From positions 1,860,001-1,924,000 of the forward strand of contig BTPP01000006.1 in assembly GCA_037102815.1 (NCBI GenBank): a stretch of 64,000 bases of DNA, in the 5' to 3' direction. The translations under genes were made by a program, and so were the position numbers. The notes under the pieces are model-generated. The model was given only the letters and a program-made list of their open reading frames with translations. It did no database searches and was not told where the DNA came from. Origin of the DNA: Neurospora intermedia. Taxonomy: Eukaryota; Ascomycota; Sordariomycetes; Sordariales; Sordariaceae. This document shows, piece by piece, positions 55,909 through 64,000 of the stretch (the stretch's first letter is position 1; every line of letters begins with the position of its first letter).

Positions 55909-57687
55909 CTGTTACCTTCCACGAAACGACACGGCATGGCATGGCATGTTAGGTAGCGACGATCCGAGCCTATCGGGGACGTCCGCCTGCACGGGTTTGC
56001 GATATTTGTGCCGTAGCGGCTGCATCAAGAGTGGAGAGGTGTTTCGCTGCCGTGGTGGCTGCTGCGTCTTTTGTGCGGCGGCGTTCTGGGCCACCCACCT
56101 GCTTGGCACTCACTCAACCGCCCGCCCAGCCCACGCGGCGAAATACCCTCATCGTACCGTACAGTGTAGTGTACATACATAGTACAGTATGTAAGGCGAT
56201 GGCGATAGAGATGGTTGATTTCCAAAAGCGTGAATGGTTGCAATGTTCATGTGATGTCTCAGAACCTGCAGATCAGTTTCTAAGGGTCTTCCATCACGCC
56301 CGAGATGATGCTGGCACGCTGTCCCGATGGATGACGACTGACAATTCAAGTCGAAGTTGTGGTTACTGCGGTACGTATGTTACTTTCGCCGCTCTGTGTA
56401 TTGTCAACGCTACGCAGCAAGTATACTTCCACCAGTACTTGTCGTTGCGATATTTGTGCCGGCTGCATTCCGCTCTGGTTGCTCAAACGAGTGCCATCGA
56501 TATCTCAACGATTAAGCCGGATTATTAGTGTACAAGCCAAGTAGCAAGGTGTGTTATTCTTCCAATGAATGTGAACTATCCATTGCCTGCCCGAGTTTCG
56601 ATGATGATGCTGCCACTGACACCTCATCGGGAGCACAATGACTTCACTTCGGCGGTAGGAGCTACCGACCGGCCAATTCCCAGCACCTGCCGATTCTACA
56701 GCCCAGGGGTCGAGACCCACTCGCCTGAAGCTCGCTTCAGTTGGCTTTCAGAAGGAGATGCCTGCCCCAAAGATTTGTGGACCCAACATTGTAACCATGT
56801 TAGTGCATCGGCACAGCTCTCAGCTTCAAAGTTAGCATCAGTGCTTCATCCTTAACAGCCCGACGCAGCTGATACTCACGGGCAGTACCGATAAGATAAG
56901 GTAGGTAGTGTCAAACCGAGAAGGTCACTGCCTGCCGCGTATCAAGTCGTCAGTTCCATGGATACCTATTCAACCCGCGTGTTCATGTTTTCGTCCGAGT
57001 GAGCTTCTGTATCTCCTTTTATGTCTGTTCGACATTGTTTACCACGGAAGGGTATTGCTCCCCTACTTCCAAACACAACTAACATGGTCCGCTGCTATCT
57101 AGTCCGCCGCCATCAGCAAACTCACGACTGCTGCAGAAAGTCACGAGTGTCATGATGGCAACAAGCCAAAGTGCACATTGCCAATGGCTATAATTCTACG
57201 AAAGCCGTGGGGTAAATAATGAAATCGCCATGCTGGTAGCGAGGCCTGCGAAGCTCCATCAAGGGCAGTATGGGTCCGTTGTTGGGTTGGCAAAGCTAGA
57301 CGTTTGGATATGGCATCCCGACTTCGTCAAATGACCCTCGTTTGAGATGTTGTCCAAACGCCCGAAAACCATCTGATACTGAGGGACATCATAATGGTAG
57401 GTATTCGGGTTGCTGGGAAGCTGTTTTCGTTGTCGTACGTTTCTAGGCCGAGCTCGGCATTTTGAAACACTTCAAGTTCCGCTTCGTCACTATCGACTCA
57501 TGCCCGTTCTTGAGACGCCAACGACGTTACGACTCAGTCAAATGTCAAATTCTGCTCTCACATAAACTGGCCGAAAAAACGTTGACTGATAACAAAAGCC
57601 GGAAGAAGCTGTCGAACCACTTCCATCATACATTGAATTCCGAAGCAAGCAAAAGTACATTGATCATATAAGCAATTATCTACAGCC

Positions 57688-58296
57688 ATGTCCTCCGCAC
57701 CACGCAGGTCCAATTCAACCTGTCCGCGCCCCGGTAGCAGTAATGGTACCCATGCCTTTCCGACACCATCCGGCAACCACGGACGACGACCTAGTCAATA
57801 TCAACAATCAACATCGAACCGCCGAGAGGACTGGAGAACAGATCCACGAGACAATGGACGACGAGGAGGCCAATATCAACAGTCATCATCGGAGCGCCGA
57901 GAGGACTGGAGGACTGATCCACGAGCTCAGCAAACACCAGAGCAACGAGCACCATCATTCAACAACTCTGCTTCCAATGCTCAGAGAACAACTCCACGCA
58001 CCAGACCAGCACCACGTCGACCCTCAGAGCAGAGATCGCCACCAAACAACCCTAGATCGGCTCCTCAGCGGCCATCAGCAAATAATCGATCAGCTAATAA
58101 TCGGTCTTCTCCCCAATCCGGCCCAAGTTCGAACAACAAGCCACCACGGCCTGATGAAGCCGCAATCAAGACGCAGATGAATCAGACATTATCCATTGCC
58201 ATGATTGCAAGTCCCGCCAATCCTATACCCTTCCCCCTTCCGCTGCCCCTCGGACTTGCAATGCTCCTCGTCGGTTCCAGCAAGAACGGCAAATAA
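57688..58296 (+). CDS. Low-complexity basic ORF with tandem repeat
   Basis: A 202-aa ORF with a good start context (ACAGCCATG). It contains two tandem copies of a 25-residue unit, readable as GRR..QYQQS.S.RREDWRTDPR, at about residues 32-80, then an Asn/Pro/Arg/Ser-rich region. It ends in a hydrophobic stretch from about 167 (NQTLSIAMIASPANPIPFPL then PLPLGLAMLLVG). A second frame is also open from 57743 to 58180, as happens across repetitive DNA, but the repeat is in register with this frame. No family recognised. It ends 48 bp from the convergent gene at 58345, so 3' UTRs probably overlap. The gene is uncertain, and an intron in the 3' half is possible. Confidence 0.45.
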   Translation: MSSAPRRSNSTCPRPGSSNGTHAFPTPSGNHGRRPSQYQQSTSNRREDWRTDPRDNGRRGGQYQQSSSERREDWRTDPRAQQTPEQRAPSFNNSASNAQRTTPRTRPAPRRPSEQRSPPNNPRSAPQRPSANNRSANNRSSPQSGPSSNNKPPRPDEAAIKTQMNQTLSIAMIASPANPIPFPLPLPLGLAMLLVGSSKNGK

Positions 58297-58344
58297 TGGG
58301 CTGAACCTGAGAACTTGGGAATGGCCACTCCTACACTGTTCCAA

Positions 58345-60049
58345 TCACAGCATATGGAAACGTATCTCCTTTCGTCCTTCGCCATCTCGTCCAACTTCGA
58401 GCGAACGCAGCTCCACATCGAACTTCAACCCAGAAACTTGCACCGATCGTTTGTTTGACTCCTCGATAGGCGTTTTGGCCACTGCATCTCTACTTCCCGA
58501 CTCAGGACCATACTCCTTATCCACCACTACTGCTTTCGAGTCGACTTTCAGTTCCAATTTCACCAGTTGTTCAGTCCCCGGCCGCCCAGGACCAGCCAGT
58601 CCAGAAAAACCACTACCTCTCCTATCCGCAAGCTGCCACCGACCAAGTGTCGGACTAAGCTCCATCTCCGCTTCCGGCGCCGGTGTCCCCTCCCTGGATG
58701 CGAGTCGAAGTTCCAGCCCTTTGTGTACACCCTTCCTCTTCCCTCCAACCGTCCCCAACTCGATAGTAGCAGAAGTAGAACGCGAAGGTACCGGTGGCCG
58801 CCAGTCTTCCCCCGGCACTGCGTCACCTGCTGGTTCAAACACCTCCTCGTCATCCTTGCGTTCCGCTTCTAAGATTCGGTCTCGGCCTCCGGCATGGCCG
58901 ATACTGCCAAACCTCCTCCATCTTGCCCGAATACCTTGATCACTTTCCCTCGGAGAGAGTAGAGAAAGTACTCCGTTCCCCAAGCGAGCAGCTACTAGCT
59001 CGCTGATGGCAGTCTCTACGGCCTTTTCGACGCTAATCCTAAAGGAAGCTACGTCCAGTCCGTCCGCCATTTCACCACGGTCAGCGTAGCTGGGCTGGAA
59101 CTCATCAAGGTCCAGCTTCGATAGGCTGTAGTCGCCTTTGGTCTCTTCGACTGGCTTTTTTCTTGGTCGCTCCGCTCTCGGTAGTAGGTTCGGACGCTTG
59201 AGGTTCGACGCGACCTTCTGGCGTTTAGGGCTCGGGGTTTGAATTGGTGTCAGTGGTAGCGACGGTGGCTCGGCTTTGCGCTTGGCCGCCCTGGAAGGTT
59301 GGACGCGTGTTGGTGTTGACTTGTTTGGGGAAGGTGATGGTGTTTGAAGTTTTTGAGGGTTTTGACGGATAGGCGTGGTAGCCCTCAAGGCGATAACCTT
59401 TCGAAGATGGTCGTCTTCGAACTCTGAGTAATCAGACTCCGAGGGGCTTGCGTCGGACAGGGAGGTTGAGCGGTCGTCAGACAAACCGATGTCATCGGAG
59501 TCAGCAGCAGCGGCAAATGTGCGCTTGGTAGTCACCGGCCGTGTAACTGCCACCGGTCTGATCATGATCTTTTCGAGTTCCTTCTCCTCTTCCTCTTTCT
59601 TTGCCTGTTATCGCCAATCGTTAGTCAGTCATATCCGTCATCACCTCTGCTGCAACCCCCATCTCCCTCCCACCGTGGTTTCAGTCCGCACTCACCTCAT
59701 TCTCAACCAACTTCCGATGCATGCAACGATCAACCTCGGCTTTATACCAAGCCTTCACCCGCTTGTAGAACTCCTTGTCGCCCTTGTAGACGGCACCCTT
59801 TTTGAGAGCATTCAAATCGTGCTCCAGTGCTTCCTCGCTGAAGAAGTATTTGCCGATCGGCAAGATGGTTTTTGCTGGACCGCCGTGGCCTTGCTTGCAT
59901 GGTGGGTTGAGACGGCAAGCGTGGTGCCTAATGGCTTTTCTTTTGGGGGTTGGTGTCTTCTTCATGGTGGCTTGAAGGGTGCGAGGAGCTTTGATCCTGG
60001 CTTTGGTCTTGGGGGTAGAGGAGGGTTTTGCTCTTGGTTTGGGGGTCAT
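58345..60049 (-). CDS. Basic, probably nuclear protein of unknown function
   Basis: Two exons, 60049-59696 and 59604-58345, give 537 aa; the 91-nt intron is phase 0 (GTGAGT donor, TAACAG acceptor). The ATG at 60049 is used because the frame above it has only a GTG. The N-terminus is very basic (TPKPRAKPSSTPKTKARIKA). A compact conserved-looking domain follows (about 45-135): HHACRLNPPCKQGHGG, then PIGKYFFSEEALEHDL, YKRVKAWYKAEVDRC and a charged coiled stretch AKKEEEEKELEKI. The middle (about 150-260) is disordered, with bipartite-like NLS sequences (SRAAKRKAE, SPKRQKVA). The C-terminal 120 residues include repeated LELRL/ELELKV beta-like strands. I do not recognise a family. The Cys/His pattern near residue 50 (H-H-x-C-x5-C-x3-H) might bind a metal. 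Confidence 0.75.
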
Positions 60050-61080
60050 GTGGGAGATGTCGGATCTGAGTGCGGAGTGACTCGGGGGGTGGTGAGTGCG
60101 AGTGGTGGATGGTTTGCGATGGTTTATGATGACTTTGGACCAGGCAAGTCTGCGCGGCACAGCTATCTTGGGATACGGTGTTGTCTGAGGATGAAGTGAC
60201 TCGGGAAATCACGATGATAAGCGATGGATGATCCGTAACAGTTCGTTGTGGAAAGGAAACCAGGAAATGTATGCTCGGTAGAGGTAGCTATTCCGCAGAA
60301 CCAAACTTGGGGAATACGCAGGTGACTGCAAAGCAATGCAGCGGCTTGTGGGTAACGTGCCTAGGAGTTGTTACGTGAGGGTGCTCCAGACCATCGATGT
60401 GGGAGGGACACAGAAGAAGAAGAACAATAAGCCGACTTTCGAGACGCCCATGTCATTGTCACATCTTGTTCAAAAGACCATCAGCCGGTCCTCAACTATC
60501 AACAAAGGGGTAGATGCAGAAGTGCACACGAGGAAATGGGGTCTGTCTATTGAGACGTGGCGGGGGCCTCGGACCAGAAACAAAGGAAATCGAAGTACAA
60601 GTTGTAGAATCCCATACCCTTATTGATCAAAAGGAGGTAGTAATGGGAAGACTTGCGCGCCAAAAGGTACTGTTGTCGCTTTGTCCTCCGTTGGTTCTCT
60701 CACATCTTGCCATATCCGGGCGATCGATGCCATTCGGTGCGAGCCATCGTCTTTACACAGTAGTCCAAGGCGCGACAAACGCATTGCGATCCGTAAATTC
60801 AAACATACACATAGCAAAATCTTATATTCAAATCACAAGATGAATTGAAACCAGATAAAATGAATATCTTTTACTACAACAACAAACCAAAACGAATCTG
60901 CAAGTCAATTATCGCGAATTTTCGTACTTGTAGTCGGTCTGCAATGGCACGCCTCCCCCTCACACCCCCTAGCTTTATTAGCAAGTCCACTGCAATTAGG
61001 CTTCTTTGACAGAGTCAGCTACAATATAGGCAAAATGGTCAGGCACAAGTTCCAACAATAACAACCAACCAACCAGCAAT
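60050..61080. other. Intergenic, upstream of the nuclear protein gene to the tRNA
   Basis: 1.03 kb with no supported ORF. The part nearest the tRNA is A/C-rich (CAACAA, ACCAACC repeats), common 5' of Neurospora tRNA genes. Confidence 0.6.
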
Positions 61081-61179
61081 GGCTCAATGGTCTAGTGGTA
61101 TGATTCGCGCTTCGGGTTAATCACCCTCATGGTAATCCATGAATGTGCGAGGTCCCGGGTTCAAATCCCGGTTGAGCCC
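61081..61179 (+). tRNA. tRNA-Pro (anticodon CGG) with intron
   Basis: The acceptor stem GGCTCAA pairs with TTGAGCC, with discriminator C at 61179. The anticodon stem is CGCGC/GTGCG and the loop TTCGGGT, so the anticodon is CGG. A 27-nt intron (61117-61143) sits after position 37, the canonical tRNA intron site. The A box is TGGTCTAGTGG and the B box GGTTCAAATCC; the T arm CCGGG-TTCAAAT-CCCGG is perfect. A TTTTT terminator starts five bases after the discriminator. CCA is not encoded, as expected in eukaryotes. Confidence 0.96.
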
Positions 61180-61183
61180 CAAC

Positions 61184-61188
61184 TTTTT
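61184..61188 (+). terminator. Pol III terminator of tRNA-Pro
   Basis: TTTTT run five nt after the discriminator base. A second T-run about 8 nt farther could serve as a backup. Confidence 0.8.
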
Positions 61189-62315
61189 GATTATTTTTGT
61201 TTTTTTCCATTCTCCTCTTCAGTTAGAGCTTGGTCACTCGTGATATAGAAGGGTTGTGTACGACTATTCAAAACGCATTCGAGTTTTTTTTTTAGTTCCT
61301 TTTTTTGCAGGGTCGAGAAGATTTTAGAGAAGGATAAGGTTAGTAGTTCTACTTATATAGTCGTTTTGCCGTAGTAAACTCTCATCTAAGTAAGTGCTTG
61401 GTTAGTAAGTACATTACTATTCTGCTAGCTTTCCTTTCTACTTATCTTTTTTTCCTCCTCTTTTTGGTATGTCCATTCATAGCTGTCGACTGACATTGCG
61501 TAGTTTCCAGATCAGCTAGGTAACATGCACTGTCCAGTGACCAAGCGAGTCAAGTTCAATCCCATCTCGTCTAACTGTCCGAGCAAAACTATCATTCAAA
61601 ACGAGACAGGAAAGCTGCATGCTTTCCGCGTTGGAAGCGCGATCCGTATCGGTATACAAACAGACGTATAGATATAGGAATGACAGCGACAAGTTGCCAG
61701 TATGTCGAAAAAAAAAAAAGTCCGGACACTGGATGGCTCCGAGCTCTCTCTCCGGACGACGCAACCAGCGATGGCGCTTTCAGCTTTCAGCTTTCGAATG
61801 CAAAGAGACTCGTTGATCTGAACACTATAGGCCTGGTCGATCAAACAAAAGTGCAAGTCATACACTTCGGAACATTCGGATAGACCGGTCATAGGCCTGA
61901 GAGATATATGCAAAAACAAGAATATGCTGTTGGGATTGACGAGTAACTCAGCCGAGTTTTGCGTCGAGAAAATGCCAAGAAATGTCAAGGCGTGGTGATG
62001 GCCTCAACTAACAACCGATCCGGCAGTACCATCAACGGATTGATGAGTGACAAAAGAGGTATGGTGTACTTCGCTCGTAGTGAAGTAAGAAAAATGCTAG
62101 ATGGTCACGGCGGATGCTAAGTGGTTCAATCTTGTTTATTCGATCTGTTCCTGTCCCTCAGAGACATGTACATCCAAACTATTCAGTCTCCCCATCCCGT
62201 CCCGTCCCGTTCCTGGGTATCCCATCTCCAATATTGTAGTCTAGCCTAGGCCATCTATCTCCTTAGTTATCCCGTTATGTATATAGCACAAGGTATATAT
62301 CTTCATCCGTTAGCC
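61189..62315. other. Intergenic, tRNA to peroxin 3' end
   Basis: 1.1 kb that is T-rich at the left. No supported ORF. CCCGTCCCGTCCCGTTCC at about 62194-62211 is a short tandem pentamer. Confidence 0.6.
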
Positions 62316-64000
62316 TCACTCCAATCCCATCCTAACCTCATCCCCAAACCCCCAACTGCCTGCATCTTTCCCGGCATCCTGCAACGCCAACCTAGTTTGC
62401 GTCCCAAACGACGAAACCACCTCATCCTCCTCGTTGGACTTTGCCGCCATCAGCGTGGATTGCGGCGCTGGTGATGACCCTCTTGCCGTTGCTGTCGTTG
62501 GTGTTGCCGTATTGCTATTGCTTACGGCGTTGCTGTGACTCGACCTCCTACTCCTCGCGTAAGAATTGTTATTACCACTGTTATTTGAAATCGTTTTTCG
62601 ACTGATGCTGCTACTGCGACTCTGACTTGATGGGACGAATAAAGAGTGAGAGGAGAAGTAGGGCGTGGTACTGGGGCTCTGTCCGCGACCTTCGTGACCT
62701 GCATAACTGCCGCCGCCGCCGCCACCACCGGAGGAACTTGCTGATGGGCTGCCGGTGGTGGTGGGGGCAGTGCTAGTGTCGGTGAAATTCCGTCTTTGTT
62801 GTCCTCCGGTGGAAGAACCACGACCACCCCGGATGGTGACAGCGCTGGAAGCACCGCTGGTCGGCGACTTACCAAATAAAGCACTAGAAAATCTGTGGGA
62901 CCTACTAGTACTGGACGTGGAAACCACCGAAGCGGCCTCGTCTCCTCCTTCTGTTTCTGCGTCTTTATCTTTGCGAAGTTTATCCTTCATATCCATTCTG
63001 CTTTTCGTCATATCTTGCGCTTGTATCCTTGCTAAGCTGTCCACCGCGCTTTCGGGTGTAGACTTCTTCAGCTTGATCGACGTCTTTCGAGGGACGGCGG
63101 TAGAGGGTGAAGCAATCTCACCCGACGCGGCTAGTTGATCGGAGAGCAGCGATCGGGGTTGTGCCCGAGCACCTATTCCTGGTCCGGGCGCCGGTGTCGC
63201 GGTTGGTGTAACTGAATCGGCGCTGGAGTTGCCGTTGGCGGATCCGTTCACAGTGTAGTTGTTTCCTTGTTGGTCAACTATCGCATCCTCTGCCAATTCT
63301 TCGATCAGGGCATCGTCTGCTTCCACGAGCTCGGCATCGCGATACCACTTTCTCCTTCTTGTCCAGCGTCCCCAGCCGTCTTGACCTCGGCGGCCATTTT
63401 GCCACTGCGTCTTGGTTAGCACGGTGTGCCTGTTTCTCTTTTCCTTGAAACAAATATCTCCAGAAACGGAAAGAACAAACCTTGTTATCATAGTAAACCC
63501 AGCCCATACGCCCCCCAGGGCTGTCATAATCCCACTCTTTTCCATCCGCGTCTTCTCCAGGCATAACAGCCTCATCGGGAACTCCATCGACTCGCCATCT
63601 CGATCCCTCGACCCAGCGCCAGCGCATGTTACTACCGTCCTCAACCTCGGGAAGCTCAAACTGGTCTCGCGGCGGGACCGCGTTGTTGTGCTCGTCGGTC
63701 CATGCCGGCCTTTCATACGCAAACAGACTAGTAGTCCATCCCAGACCGACCCACCGACGCTGGTTCTCATAGATGATGAACGTAAAGCGCACGCCTGTGT
63801 CGTGTCCGCCGCGGGCACGTCGAAGGGCCTTAGTGAGCTCAGACTCCTGCGCGTTATACGCCTTTGTACTTTTGATGTTGGCAAATGTCTTCTTGTTCGC
63901 TGAACTGCCGCTAGCAGTGGATGCAGCGGATGATGCAACGCCACTCTTCTCAGCAGGAGAAACCTTGACGGGCTTTTCGAACTGCAAGCCAGTAACCAAT
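62316..64000 (-). CDS. Dysferlin-domain peroxin (Pex23/Pex24-type), 5' end outside window
   Basis: Partial gene: exon 64000(and beyond)-63481 and last exon 63404-62316, at least 535 residues. The intron has a GTTTGT donor and an ACGCAG acceptor; a nearer alternative AAG acceptor would not keep the domain. The visible part has the paired dysferlin motifs: DysFN around residues 70-100 (YENQRRWVGLGWTTSLFAYE, WTDEHNN) and DysFC after it (MRWRWVEGSRWRVDG, GWVYYDNK joined to WQNGRRGQDGWG, TRRRKWYRDAEL). The following 340 residues are disordered, with a Gly run and Ser/Thr-rich tracts. Known: fungal Pex23-family proteins (Pex30-32 in yeast) carry reticulon-like membrane helices before the DysF domain and control peroxisome number at the ER; that N-terminal part would lie off the window. 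A Spo73/Mug65-type protein is an alternative. Confidence 0.78.
   Translation of the reverse strand, partial: WLLACSSKSPSRFLLLRRVALHHPLHPLLAAVQRTRRHLPTSKVQRRITRRSLSSLRPFDVPAADTTQACALRSSSMRTSVGGSVWDGLLVCLRMKGRHGPTSTTTRSRRETSLSFPRLRTVVTCAGAGSRDRDGESMEFPMRLLCLEKTRMEKSGIMTALGGVWAGFTMITRFVLSVSGDICFKEKRNRHTVLTKTQWQNGRRGQDGWGRWTRRRKWYRDAELVEADDALIEELAEDAIVDQQGNNYTVNGSANGNSSADSVTPTATPAPGPGIGARAQPRSLLSDQLAASGEIASPSTAVPRKTSIKLKKSTPESAVDSLARIQAQDMTKSRMDMKDKLRKDKDAETEGGDEAASVVSTSSTSRSHRFSSALFGKSPTSGASSAVTIRGGRGSSTGGQQRRNFTDTSTAPTTTGSPSASSSGGGGGGGSYAGHEGRGQSPSTTPYFSSHSLFVPSSQSRSSSISRKTISNNSGNNNSYARSRRSSHSNAVSNSNTATPTTATARGSSPAPQSTLMAAKSNEEDEVVSSFGTQTRLALQDAGKDAGSWGFGDEVRMGLE

Larger units (their letters stand above)
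55645..57687. other. Divergent intergenic region
   Basis: 2.0 kb between metallothionein (-) and the low-complexity ORF (+). It contains a hexamer repeat (55886-55908) and a 17-bp direct repeat, TTGCGATATTTGTGCCG, at 55997-56013 and 56445-56461. No supported ORF or RNA gene. Confidence 0.55.

Noticed and set aside
57743-58180. A second open frame across the tandem-repeat ORF
   Set aside because: It shares the same repeats but lacks the better start context and ends earlier. Only one frame is likely to be coding.
58205-58939. A 244-codon plus-strand frame over the 3' part of the minus-strand nuclear protein
   Set aside because: Antisense shadow, Ser/Pro-rich, no start context.

Overview
The window is nuclear DNA of a filamentous ascomycete, almost certainly a Neurospora. 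The best species marker is a 26-codon metallothionein gene at 55477-55644. Its mature product matches, as far as I remember it, the 25-residue copper metallothionein of N. crassa. Short introns (about 50-110 nt, mostly GTAAGT/GTGAGT/GTACGT donors with CTAAC/CTGAC branch sites), C/G-ending codons, long intergenic stretches and dispersed Pol III genes agree with this. All exon coordinates below were derived by hand from reading frame and splice sites; none is supported by transcript data.

Layout. 0-8 kb: CENP-O/Mcm21-like kinetochore protein (+), DPM3 (-) and a large LRRC40-like leucine-rich-repeat protein (-). 8-16 kb: a 14-TM-type MFS transporter (+), a U6 snRNA gene (-) and a small secretory/membrane protein with a Gly-rich tail (+). 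16-24.7 kb: a class I DAHP synthase (-) with a GCN4/CPC1-type TGACTCA upstream, a 395-bp non-autonomous DNA transposon (MITE), and a conserved-looking protein of unknown function with a Cys/His C-terminus (+). 26-34 kb is a housekeeping block: COX14-like assembly factor (-) and mitochondrial ribosomal mL50 (+) diverge from a 649-bp interval, followed by an armadillo/SmgGDS-like protein (+) and ribosomal protein eL13 (-). 34.6-48 kb: a vWA-Vint (Hint) protein (-), a 42-residue Cys/His-rich microprotein (+), a SLIP-GC/dynamin-like large GTPase (+) and a 3-ketoacyl-CoA thiolase (-). 48-64 kb: a coiled-coil protein (-), a PXB/DUF3818 protein without a PX domain (+), the metallothionein (-), a low-complexity ORF (+), a basic nuclear-looking protein (-), a tRNA-Pro(CGG) with a 27-nt intron (+) and a dysferlin-domain (Pex23/Pex24-type) peroxin cut by the window edge (-).

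The genes do not form one pathway or a metabolite cluster. Several form convergent or divergent pairs; the COX14-like/mL50 pair is the only one whose functions suggest shared control. No prokaryotic system, CRISPR array or retroelement was seen. The most novel signals are the MITE, the microprotein whose inferred 5'UTR intron ends two bases before its ATG, the vWA-Vint protein that keeps Hint catalytic positions, and a two-copy telomeric repeat upstream of DPM3.
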